From Marinobacter sp. 1-4A (GTDB lineage: Bacteria; Pseudomonadota; Gammaproteobacteria; Pseudomonadales; Oleiphilaceae): a stretch of 64,000 nucleotides of DNA. The notes beneath the pieces are model-generated. The model was given only the letters and a program-made list of their open reading frames with translations. It was not told where the DNA came from and did no database searches. The stretch is from positions 496,001 through 560,000 of the forward strand of contig NZ_VCGY01000002.1 of the NCBI RefSeq assembly GCF_016597725.1. Reading direction: 5' to 3'. Positions within the stretch are counted from its first letter, which is position 1, and each line of letters starts with the position of its first letter. Made by a program: the position numbers and the translations under genes. This document shows, piece by piece, positions 27,435-36,087 of this stretch.

Positions 27435-29093
27435 TCAAGATAGGTCACCAGCGGCCAGAGTAACGCCATTACGCCCGGCGCGCTTGCGTTGATACAAAGC
27501 TTTGTCGGCGGCTTCAAGAGCCTGCTCACCGGATTCATAAGCGTTGAGGGTAGCAACACCGGCACTGAAAGTTACCGAAAACTCCGTGCTTCCGGCATTG
27601 AACACCAGCCGGGCGAAATCCTGGCAAAGTGCTTCGAGTATGTCTACGGCTTCGTCCATGGTGCACTCCGGCATCACAAGCACAAACTCCTCGCCTCCGT
27701 AGCGGCCGATAATGTCGGTGCTACGTAGCCGGTGGCGCAACAGGTTGGACAAAGCCTTAATCACCACGTCACCAGTGCCATGACCGTAGGAGTCATTGAC
27801 CTGCTTAAAGTGATCCAAGTCCAGCATCGCAACCACCGAATTATGACCGTAGCGGGCGCAGCGTGCGTGCTCGCGGTTGAGTTCGGTTTTGGCTAGGGCG
27901 TGCTTTAGTAGGCCGGTGAGGCTGTCGAGAGATACCAACTTATCGAGCTGCCGGGCACGATAACAGCGTATTCTCGCAGTGCGAACCAAAAACTGATCTG
28001 AGACGGGTTTGGTCACAAAGTCATCACCGCCCCGCGCAAGTACATCCAGTTGCAGGTCGCGGTCTTCTTCAGACGAAAAGAAAACAATAGGCAGGCTCAG
28101 CCATTCAGCTTGAAACCGCAGCATACGAGCCAACACTGGGCCATCGTACTGGCCCATCTGCACATCCATCAGCAGAATATCCGGCCGAAAATCCGCCAGT
28201 TCCGACAATAAGCGGGATGGGTCATCCAGCGCCCGAACCTGCAAGCCGCCACTGGTAAGAACCAACCGATAGTGTTCCAGCAGTTCTTTATCATCGTCCA
28301 CAATCATCACTCGCCCGGTGAGCGTTGCCAGCCCTTCTGCCAGAAGCTGCTCTACCCGGTCTGCGAGCGCAGGAATGTCGTGGGGCTCATCCACACAAGC
28401 ATCAATACCCAAAGAAGCCAGCCGGTAGCGCGTAGTAAAGTCATGGGCGCCACTAAAACAAATCACTGGAAGGCTTCGAAGCTTAGACAGCCAGGCTGCA
28501 CCCTCATCTTGTAACAATGTATCTCTGATCATCACCAGATCAACATCGTCCATGCTGTCCGGCCACTGTTCCCCACTACTCAGACTGCGTATTTGGTATC
28601 CATACAACGCCAAACCCTGCGTAATCTGATCTTTAAGCAACTGATCCGGCTCTAGGATCAACACAACCGACTGGCGATCGGCCTCCGCTGGTTTAGGCTT
28701 ATGCCACTGGGCGGATACCGGTTCGGCTGCACCCAAAAGGCTACCGAGGCTTGAAATGTCACGTTCATAGCCGCCATCCAACAGCTGTTGCAACTGAAGC
28801 CGAATGCGTTCGCTGTCTACTCCTTCGGTTACCTGCTCGGCTAAGGGCTTTATTGCAATCTCAAGCTTGCGGGCCTGTTCGCCAAGCTGGGTAAAGCCCA
28901 AAGTGCCCGCTGATCCGGCAAGCCGATGTAATAATTGATAGGCGGCAACCAGCTCGTTAACAGCCTCGGAGCGCTGTGACGCGTTTTGGATATTAGCAAC
29001 CAGCCCTTGAATATCACCGATCGTTTTATCCCGGAAACGGTTGCGAAGGGTCTCCAGTTTTTTCCGCACATCGGAAGAGAGGCTTTTAGGCAT
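27435..29093 (-). CDS. Hpt-REC-REC-GGDEF diguanylate cyclase
   Basis: A 552-residue phosphorelay-controlled cyclic-di-GMP synthase. In order: an Hpt domain with His56 in LLHRLAGSAGTLGF; a first receiver (about 143-255) that appears degenerate, with Arg190 where the phospho-Asp should be (DLVMIRD) and Glu236 in place of the Lys before Pro; a second, intact receiver (262-380: DDD at 266-268, Asp310, Lys362); and a GGDEF domain with GGEEF at 466-470 and an intact inhibitory RxxD site (R457-D460) five residues before it. The fused Hpt suggests it can receive phosphate directly from the divergent kinases, which lack their own Hpt. First gene of the minus-strand operon. Confidence 0.92.
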   Translation of the reverse strand: MPKSLSSDVRKKLETLRNRFRDKTIGDIQGLVANIQNASQRSEAVNELVAAYQLLHRLAGSAGTLGFTQLGEQARKLEIAIKPLAEQVTEGVDSERIRLQLQQLLDGGYERDISSLGSLLGAAEPVSAQWHKPKPAEADRQSVVLILEPDQLLKDQITQGLALYGYQIRSLSSGEQWPDSMDDVDLVMIRDTLLQDEGAAWLSKLRSLPVICFSGAHDFTTRYRLASLGIDACVDEPHDIPALADRVEQLLAEGLATLTGRVMIVDDDKELLEHYRLVLTSGGLQVRALDDPSRLLSELADFRPDILLMDVQMGQYDGPVLARMLRFQAEWLSLPIVFFSSEEDRDLQLDVLARGGDDFVTKPVSDQFLVRTARIRCYRARQLDKLVSLDSLTGLLKHALAKTELNREHARCARYGHNSVVAMLDLDHFKQVNDSYGHGTGDVVIKALSNLLRHRLRSTDIIGRYGGEEFVLVMPECTMDEAVDILEALCQDFARLVFNAGSTEFSVTFSAGVATLNAYESGEQALEAADKALYQRKRAGRNGVTLAAGDLS

Positions 29094-29129
29094 AAAGGCT
29101 CTTGTTATTAAATATCGCGCGCAAACGCT

Positions 29130-30986
29130 GTGAATTCTGGTTCAATTACTGTTCAATCAAAGCAAGTTTTGGAGAAAATTGCCAGACAGGAGCGCGTTTT
29201 GACCCACTTATCTCTAGGTACCCGCCTTGCCATCATTGTTATGCTTGGTTGCTTCGCTACCGTTGGTTCTGTTATCTACGTGGCTTACACCGCATTGCTG
29301 GAAGACTTTGCAACCAATCTGTCCGCACAACAGGCAAACGAAACCGCCCACATTTCAAGCTTAGTCAGTCAGGATCTGGAGCTCCGAACCAATGCTCTGG
29401 CCCAGTTCGCAAGCATTCTAAGCCAAGATGATCAGTTGCTACCTGAAGCGCAACTCACGAGCCTGCTCAAAAAGCAGCAAAAGCTGAGTGAGCTATTCCC
29501 CCATAGCCTTACCGTTTCAAACGCTAACGCCACGCTTATTGCGGAAAACACGTTTGTTCCGGACAGGGTAGGCACCAATTACGCAGACCGGCCACACTGG
29601 CGTGAAGCCATGACAACCCGCAAACCGGTGATCAGCCGCCCCTTGATAGGCCGTACAACGGGCATTCCCTTGATGGTATTTATTGCACCTATCGAGAGTG
29701 ATAACGGAGAACTTCTGGGCTTCGTTACCGGCACCTTGAAAATGCATCAGTCGCTTCTCGTACCCGATAGTGTTCGTAATGGTGCCATCGAAGACGCTAT
29801 TTTTTTGGTGATCGACTCAGGCAACTTTCTGTTTATAGAGGGCTCTCCTACTGGCAAAGCGATAGAGAACCTTCCAAACCCCGGTGAGGACTTACTGATT
29901 GATGCCGCCCTGTCCGGTGTCAGTTTTGGAGAGGTTGAAACCAATTCAGGCGAGACGCTGATCTATGCAACCAGTCACCTACAGCGTTTGGGCTGGCTAT
30001 TTATACGTGCTGTACCAAAATCTCTGGCCACTGCGCCCGCCCAGCAGGCATTTAGCCGCTTCTTTGTGCTCAGTGTAAGTCTAACGTTGGGTATATTACT
30101 GCTGACTTATCTCGCTCTTCGCTCTACTACCGACTCCCTCACCCAAATGACCCGACGCATCCGTTCAATGATCAGGAAGCCCGAGTCCTCCCGGCGCCTA
30201 CGACAAGAAGGCGCACCAGAGGTGCGTGATCTAGCCGAGGCATTTAACCAATTAATGGATGAGCGGGACGCCACCAACCGGCTCAAAGACAACTTTGTTT
30301 CCAATGTCAGCCATGAATTACGCACACCTTTAACCTCAATGAATGGCGCCTTGCGCCTGCTACAATCCGGCACTGCAGGCGAACTGCCTGGTCGCGCCAA
30401 AGAGTTGACGGTGCTAGCCCTACGGAATGGTGAGCGCCTACAAAGACTCATCGGCGATATGCTCGACTTCAGCAAACTTTCCAGCGGCAAACTGCGCGTG
30501 AGCTTGCAAGCTGAGAACATGCAGACCTTGCTCGCCGACACTGTTGGTGACAATGAAACAATGGCACGCGAGTTCGGTGTCAGGTTGACTGCTCCCGACA
30601 TACCCGCTATCTCTTTGTATACCGACGGCCACAGGTTGCGACAAATTCTTGATAATTTTGTCAGCAACGCCATCAAGTTTTCGCCAAAAAATGGCCTAGT
30701 AACGCTCAGTGCCAAAAAAACCGATCAAAACACCCTCCGCATCACTGTCAGCGATCAGGGCAAGGGTGTTCCCGGAGGCTTTCAGAAGAAGATTTTTGAT
30801 CGCTTTGCCCAAGCAGAAACGGGCACTACCCGGGCGACTAGCGGCACAGGCCTGGGCCTAGCAATCAGCCGCCAGCTTGCGAAGCTGCTGAACGGCAGCG
30901 TTGGATATTACAATGATAATGGCGCACATTTTTGGGTTGAGCTGCCTCTGAACAACACCGCGTTAACGGAGGGATCTTCATCATGA
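29130..30986 (+). CDS. Sensor histidine kinase with Cache-like periplasmic domain
   Basis: A 618-residue membrane kinase: TM near 31-54, a large periplasmic region (about 55-305) resembling double-Cache sensors (RVGTNYADRPHWREA, a typical Cache strand-loop), TM2 near 311-330, HAMP, HisKA with His395 in NVSHELRTPLTSM, and HATPase with N box LDNFVSNAIKFSP, G1 DQGKGVP and G2 TSGTGLGLAIS. The frame starts at GTG 29130 without an obvious ribosome site; a TTG at 29199 (AGGAGCGCG spacing) is an alternative. Only 36 bases separate it from the divergent GGDEF gene. It overlaps the following kinase gene by four bases (ATGA), so the two are coupled. Confidence 0.9.
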   Translation: MNSGSITVQSKQVLEKIARQERVLTHLSLGTRLAIIVMLGCFATVGSVIYVAYTALLEDFATNLSAQQANETAHISSLVSQDLELRTNALAQFASILSQDDQLLPEAQLTSLLKKQQKLSELFPHSLTVSNANATLIAENTFVPDRVGTNYADRPHWREAMTTRKPVISRPLIGRTTGIPLMVFIAPIESDNGELLGFVTGTLKMHQSLLVPDSVRNGAIEDAIFLVIDSGNFLFIEGSPTGKAIENLPNPGEDLLIDAALSGVSFGEVETNSGETLIYATSHLQRLGWLFIRAVPKSLATAPAQQAFSRFFVLSVSLTLGILLLTYLALRSTTDSLTQMTRRIRSMIRKPESSRRLRQEGAPEVRDLAEAFNQLMDERDATNRLKDNFVSNVSHELRTPLTSMNGALRLLQSGTAGELPGRAKELTVLALRNGERLQRLIGDMLDFSKLSSGKLRVSLQAENMQTLLADTVGDNETMAREFGVRLTAPDIPAISLYTDGHRLRQILDNFVSNAIKFSPKNGLVTLSAKKTDQNTLRITVSDQGKGVPGGFQKKIFDRFAQAETGTTRATSGTGLGLAISRQLAKLLNGSVGYYNDNGAHFWVELPLNNTALTEGSSS

Positions 30987-32977
30987 TAACCCCTGAATTT
31001 CCGGCCAATGAAAGCAAGCGGCAAGCGGCACTGGATCAGTTGCGAATTCTCGACACCCCGCCAGAAGCACGCTTTGACCGACTTACCCGTATGGCAGCCA
31101 GACTTCTGGATGCACCCATTGCGTTGATTTCACTGGTTGACCGTGATCGACAATGGTTCAAATCCTGTGTGGGGTTGGATGTCAGCGAAACCCCGCGAAG
31201 TGTCTCCTTTTGTGGCCACGCACTTTTCGACAACCAAGCTTTGGTGGTTGAGGATGCCCGAGAAGACGAACGCTTCCGAGACAACCCTCTAGTCACGGGT
31301 GACCCGAATATCCGGTTTTATGTCGGTACGCCTTTGCACAGTGCGGATGGCTACGCCCTCGGCACACTCTGTGTTATTGACCGTAAGCCACGCACACTCA
31401 GCGAAGAAGACCGCCAATGTTTGCGCGACCTCGCCGACTGTGCCGAGGAACAGATCAGCGCCCGAGCGCTAGCCATTCACTATCGGGATCAGGAGCTGGA
31501 GAAACAGAGCGAATCTCTGGTTATGCTCAAACAGCTTGCGGATATGGTACCGGGCGGCCTGTACCAATTCCGCCGTTATCCCGATGGCAGCATGTGCTTT
31601 CCCTATAGCAGCAAGGGGATAGAGCGTTCTTTCGGCGTCACTCCAACTCAAGCCCAAACAGATGCTGCCTCTGTGTTTGCGATAATTGACCCCGAAGACG
31701 CCCCAACTGTGATCGCGACCATCGAGGAGTCATCCCGACAGCTAAGCACTTGGTCTATCCAATTCCGAATACGTCGACCAGATGGCAACATACGCTGGAT
31801 TGAAGGCCACTCAACGCCACAGAAACTGCCAGACGGCAGTATTCTCTGGCACGGCTATCTGGAAGACATTCACGAAAAAAAGCGCGCCCTGCTGGCGCTT
31901 CAGGAAAGTGAGCAACAGTTACGGCGCCTGTTCGAGCTGGCACCCTCGGGTATCGTTCTTGCGGATTACCACACCGGCGGAATCATCGACGTAAATGCTG
32001 CCATGCTGAAATCAACAGGCTATCGTAAAGAAGAATTTCTGAAGTTGAGTTATCGCCAGTTGCTTAGCCCTATAGAGGTCTCATTACGTGCCGAAATTCT
32101 GGAACAACTAAAGCAAAATGGCTATTTCGGCCCCATCGAGCAAGAAATTATCGACCGCAACGGTAACGCCTACCCGGCAATCGTGCACAGCATGCTGATA
32201 CGTGACTCCTCGGGGCGCAAGCTGCTTTGGGTACTGGCGGAAGATATTTCCGAACGCAAGAAAGTCGAGCGCTTGAAAAACCAGTTTGTGTCTACCGTGA
32301 GCCACGAGCTGCGTACACCACTCACCTCTATAACTGGCGCTATCGGGTTGGTGGCAGGCGGTGCCGCTGGGGCAATTTCGCCAAAAGCACTGAATATGAT
32401 AACCATTGCCGAGCGCAATGCCCGCCAGCTGGCAACGCTGATCGACGATCTTCTGGACATTGAAAAACTCGTGGCAGGCAAGCTGAACATCAATATGCAG
32501 CACCAGCCCTTACAACCTCTGCTGGAGCAAGCGGTCAATGCAAACCAGCTGTATGGCGCACAGCGTGGGATCACCATCCATCTTGCGCAAGACATACCAG
32601 AAGCCGACATAATTGTAGACGGCCAACGCCTATTGCAGGCGTTTAATAACCTGATTTCCAACGCAATCAAATTCTCACCCGACCAAGGCCGCGTCGACGT
32701 ATCGGCTGAACTGCAGATATCGGAAGGAAAGCCAACAATTACAATTACCGTGCACGACAGCGGCAAGGGCGTTCCGGAAGCCTTTCGGGACCAGATTTTT
32801 CAGCGCTTTGCACAGGCAGACAGTTCCGACACCCGCAGCCAAGGCGGGACGGGGCTTGGGCTGGCTATAACCCGCGAACTCATTACAGTGATGGGAGGCG
32901 AAGTCGGCTTTGAGTCTTTGCCAGAGCAAGGCGCCAGTTTTTGGGTGCGCCTCCCGGTCGCCGACACGAATCCATAA
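30983..32977 (+). CDS. GAF-PAS-PAS histidine kinase
   Basis: A 664-residue cytoplasmic kinase without membrane segments. N-terminal GAF domain (about 20-165: LISLVDRDRQWFKSC, FYVGTPLHSADGYALGTLCVID), two PAS domains (about 185-305 and 315-430; LRRLFELAPSGIVLADYHTGG), HisKA with His441 in TVSHELRTPLTSITGAI, and HATPase with FNNLISNAIKFSP and GGTGLGLAIT. No receiver, so phosphate must pass to separate regulators; the divergent REC, REC-HDOD and Hpt-REC-REC-GGDEF genes are natural partners. The GAF signature VGLDVSETPRSVSFCGHAL is typical of a subgroup that often precedes GGDEF or kinase modules. Coupled to the upstream kinase. Confidence 0.9.
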   Translation: MITPEFPANESKRQAALDQLRILDTPPEARFDRLTRMAARLLDAPIALISLVDRDRQWFKSCVGLDVSETPRSVSFCGHALFDNQALVVEDAREDERFRDNPLVTGDPNIRFYVGTPLHSADGYALGTLCVIDRKPRTLSEEDRQCLRDLADCAEEQISARALAIHYRDQELEKQSESLVMLKQLADMVPGGLYQFRRYPDGSMCFPYSSKGIERSFGVTPTQAQTDAASVFAIIDPEDAPTVIATIEESSRQLSTWSIQFRIRRPDGNIRWIEGHSTPQKLPDGSILWHGYLEDIHEKKRALLALQESEQQLRRLFELAPSGIVLADYHTGGIIDVNAAMLKSTGYRKEEFLKLSYRQLLSPIEVSLRAEILEQLKQNGYFGPIEQEIIDRNGNAYPAIVHSMLIRDSSGRKLLWVLAEDISERKKVERLKNQFVSTVSHELRTPLTSITGAIGLVAGGAAGAISPKALNMITIAERNARQLATLIDDLLDIEKLVAGKLNINMQHQPLQPLLEQAVNANQLYGAQRGITIHLAQDIPEADIIVDGQRLLQAFNNLISNAIKFSPDQGRVDVSAELQISEGKPTITITVHDSGKGVPEAFRDQIFQRFAQADSSDTRSQGGTGLGLAITRELITVMGGEVGFESLPEQGASFWVRLPVADTNP

Positions 32978-33013
32978 AAAAACCGGCAGCCCCCGTTTCA
33001 GGGACTGCCGGTT
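32976..33013 (-). terminator. Rho-independent terminator after acnA
   Basis: AACCGGCAG (32981-32989) pairs with CTGCCGGTT (33005-33013) with further partial pairing inward. On the minus strand a run of seven T follows the stem, so it terminates acnA; it also overlaps the end of the plus-strand kinase gene. Confidence 0.85.
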
Positions 33014-33047
33014 CTGCTCTTTATCCTATGCCAAATAAGCCACTGGC

Positions 33048-35816
33048 TTAGGCAGACTTGAGCATTTCACGCACCACATAGTGCAGGATGCCACCGTGGT
33101 GGAAGTACACCGCCTCGTTGGCTGTATCGATCCGCGATTTCAAATCGCAAGTTGCAGTGGAACCATCCTTATAGGTTACCGTCATGGTCAAGGTTTGGCC
33201 CGGCGTTATATCACCGGACAATCCATTGATACTGATGGTCTCCTCACCGGTGAGTTTCAGACTCTTGCGGTCTGCACCTTCCGGGAACTGCAGCGGCATT
33301 ACACCCATACCAATCAGGTTAGAGCGGTGAATCCTTTCATAAGACTCCGCCACCACCGCACGAACGCCCAGCAAGCGTGTGCCCTTGGCAGCCCAGTCGC
33401 GGCTTGAGCCGGTTCCGTATTCCTTACCGGCAATCACCACAAGCGGTGTTCCCTGTTCCTGATACTTCATGGCGGCGTCATAAACCGGCATTTGTTCCCC
33501 GGTGGGTACAAATTTGGTGAAACCACCTTCAACGCCATCCAGCATTTCGTTGCGGATACGCACGTTGGCAAAGGTGCCGCGCATCATCACCTCGTGGTTA
33601 CCGCGACGGGAACCATAGGAGTTGAAGTTTTTCGGCTCGACCCCTCGCTCCTGCAAGTATTTACCTGCAGGGCTGTCGGCGCTGAAGGAACCGGCCGGGG
33701 AAATATGGTCGGTGGTTACCGAATCCCCCAGTAAAGCCAGAATATTCGCGTCGACAATATCCTCAACCGGATCAGGCTCCGGCCCCATACCTTCGAAGAA
33801 CGGCGGATGCTGGATGTACGTGGAGTCCTCAGACCAGGTGTACACTTTGGTTTGTGGCACTTCCAACGCCTGCCAGGTAGCATCGCCATCAAACACCGCA
33901 GCGTATTCGGTGCGGAACATATCCGTTTTGACTTTTTCGACAGCCTCAGCCACTTCCTGCTGGCTTGGCCACAGGTCTTTCAGGTACACAGGATTACCGT
34001 CCCGGTCTTCGCCCAGTGGTTCTTCTGCCAGATTCAGGCGCACGTTACCGGCCAAAGCATAGGCCACGACCAAGGGTGGCGACGCCAACCAGTTGGTTTT
34101 CACCAGCGGATGTATGCGGCCTTCAAAGTTGCGGTTGCCCGACAACACCGAGGCAACGGTTATATCGCCATCGGTAATGGCTTTCTCTACCTCATCCGGC
34201 AGCGGGCCGGAGTTACCGATACAGGTGGTGCAGCCGTAACCGACCAGATCAAAGCCCAGCTTGTTCAGATCTTCCTGAAAACCGCCAGCTTCAAGATATT
34301 CGGTCACTACTTTGGAGCCGGGCGCCAGCGAGGTTTTCACCCAAGGCTTGGTTTTCAGCCCTTTCTCCACAGCTTTGCGCGCCACCAGACCCGCAGCCAT
34401 CATTACGCTGGGGTTGGATGTGTTGGTACAGGAGGTAATCGCAGCAATCACCACCGCGCCGGGATCCAGACGCGTATCCTGCCCGTCCAGAGTCAGTTCG
34501 CGGCTACAGGGGTGGCGGTAGCTTTTATCGACGCCCACAGCGGTTTGCCCGCCTTCCGATTTGAGTTCCATTTCACGCTTTTCAGGTGCGTCCGGGCCAC
34601 CTTCGGCGGTTTCCATCAGTAACTCAAAGGCCGCCTTCATGTTCTTCAGGGCGACCCGGTCCTGAGGCCGTTTCGGCCCCGCCATACTGGCCTCAACATC
34701 TCCCATGTCCAGCTCAAGTGTGGCCGTGTAAACCGGCTCATGCCCTGGCTCGCGCCACAAGCCCTGAGCTTTGGCGTAGGCTTCCACAAGCTCGATCTGC
34801 TCGTCGTCGCGGCCGGTCAGGCGCAGGTATGTAAGGGTTTGCTCATCCACCGGGAAGAAGCCGCAGGTTGCACCGTATTCCGGCGCCATGTTGGCAATGG
34901 TGGCACGATCCGCTATCGGCATATCTTTCAAGCCGTCGCCGTAGAACTCTACGAACTTGCCCACTACGCCTTTCTTGCGCAGCATCTCAACAACGGTCAG
35001 CACCAAATCTGTAGCGGTGATGCCTTCGCGCAACTTGCCCGTCATTTTGAAACCGACCACTTCCGGTATTAGCATGGATACCGGCTGGCCGAGCATGGCA
35101 GCTTCCGCTTCAATACCACCCACACCCCAGCCAAGAATACCAAGGCCGTTAATCATGGTGGTGTGGGAATCTGTACCCACCAGCGTATCGGGATAGGCGA
35201 TGGTTTTACCGCCCTGCTCTTTTTGCCACACGGTTTTGCCGAGGTACTCAAGGTTTACCTGATGGCAAATCCCCGTTCCCGGCGGCACCACGCGGAAGTT
35301 ATCAAAGGCTTGCTGGCCCCAACGCAGAAACTCATAGCGCTCCTCATTACGCTGCATTTCAATGGCAACGTTATCGTTAAAAGCTGATGAGCTGCCGAAT
35401 CTGTCCACCATTACCGAGTGGTCAATGACCAAATCCACAGGCGACAGAGGGTTGATCAGAGCAGGGTCTCCGCCAGCCTTTTTCACGGCCTCGCGCATGG
35501 CGGCCAAATCAACGACGCCGGGCACACCGGTAAAGTCTTGCATTAGCACCCGGGCCGGGCGGAATTGAATCTCGGTGTCTGAGCGTTTGTCTTTCAGCCA
35601 CTGCACCATTGCGTCTACATGGCTTTGATCCACAGTCACGCCGTCTTCGTTGCGCAGCAGGTTTTCCAGAAGGACTTTCAGGGAAAACGGCAAACGATTG
35701 ATGTCGCCAAGAGATTCTGCGGCTTTGGGCAGGCTGTAATAATGAAAGGTTTTCCCACCAGCACTCAGGCTGGTAAGGGTATTCAGGCTGTCTTTGCCAA
35801 GGCTGTTATTAGACAT
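33048..35816 (-). CDS. acnA: Aconitate hydratase A
   Basis: Interconverts citrate and isocitrate in the TCA cycle with a [4Fe-4S] cluster. The 922-residue length fits the AcnA/IRP type (E. coli AcnA 891). The cluster cysteines are Cys463 ([12 protein letters not shown]), Cys529 and Cys532 ([14 protein letters not shown]), with the same 66- and 3-residue spacing as E. coli. Other landmarks: [14 protein letters not shown], the C-terminal swivel domain with [13 protein letters not shown] and [12 protein letters not shown]. Start ATG 35816 has GGAGGCACAATT upstream. Monocistronic by its position, with a strong terminator and about 270 bases of upstream non-coding sequence. Confidence 0.96.
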   Translation of the reverse strand: MSNNSLGKDSLNTLTSLSAGGKTFHYYSLPKAAESLGDINRLPFSLKVLLENLLRNEDGVTVDQSHVDAMVQWLKDKRSDTEIQFRPARVLMQDFTGVPGVVDLAAMREAVKKAGGDPALINPLSPVDLVIDHSVMVDRFGSSSAFNDNVAIEMQRNEERYEFLRWGQQAFDNFRVVPPGTGICHQVNLEYLGKTVWQKEQGGKTIAYPDTLVGTDSHTTMINGLGILGWGVGGIEAEAAMLGQPVSMLIPEVVGFKMTGKLREGITATDLVLTVVEMLRKKGVVGKFVEFYGDGLKDMPIADRATIANMAPEYGATCGFFPVDEQTLTYLRLTGRDDEQIELVEAYAKAQGLWREPGHEPVYTATLELDMGDVEASMAGPKRPQDRVALKNMKAAFELLMETAEGGPDAPEKREMELKSEGGQTAVGVDKSYRHPCSRELTLDGQDTRLDPGAVVIAAITSCTNTSNPSVMMAAGLVARKAVEKGLKTKPWVKTSLAPGSKVVTEYLEAGGFQEDLNKLGFDLVGYGCTTCIGNSGPLPDEVEKAITDGDITVASVLSGNRNFEGRIHPLVKTNWLASPPLVVAYALAGNVRLNLAEEPLGEDRDGNPVYLKDLWPSQQEVAEAVEKVKTDMFRTEYAAVFDGDATWQALEVPQTKVYTWSEDSTYIQHPPFFEGMGPEPDPVEDIVDANILALLGDSVTTDHISPAGSFSADSPAGKYLQERGVEPKNFNSYGSRRGNHEVMMRGTFANVRIRNEMLDGVEGGFTKFVPTGEQMPVYDAAMKYQEQGTPLVVIAGKEYGTGSSRDWAAKGTRLLGVRAVVAESYERIHRSNLIGMGVMPLQFPEGADRKSLKLTGEETISINGLSGDITPGQTLTMTVTYKDGSTATCDLKSRIDTANEAVYFHHGGILHYVVREMLKSA

Positions 35817-36087
35817 AATTGTGCCTCCGTTCTTCGTCGTGATCCGAGCACTTTTACAACTGGCGCTGCGACCTCAGACAAGCAGGCTGGCGCAAAAGTC
35901 AGGGAATGTGAAGTCACCTACTACTATTGCATCGAATAATTATAGTTCAACCTCACTTTTGTGAATGTTCGGTATTCAGGCAATCATTGCCAGCGTACAA
36001 AATTTAAACGAAATAGGATTTGCGAGCCCATCTCTTAGGGTTAAGGTAGACTTTTAATAACTATATTTTGGCAATAGGTAACCTGCA

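Noticed and set aside
33807-34622. 271-codon plus-strand frame antisense to acnA
   Set aside because: Shadow of the GC-rich aconitase coding strand; composition unlike a protein.
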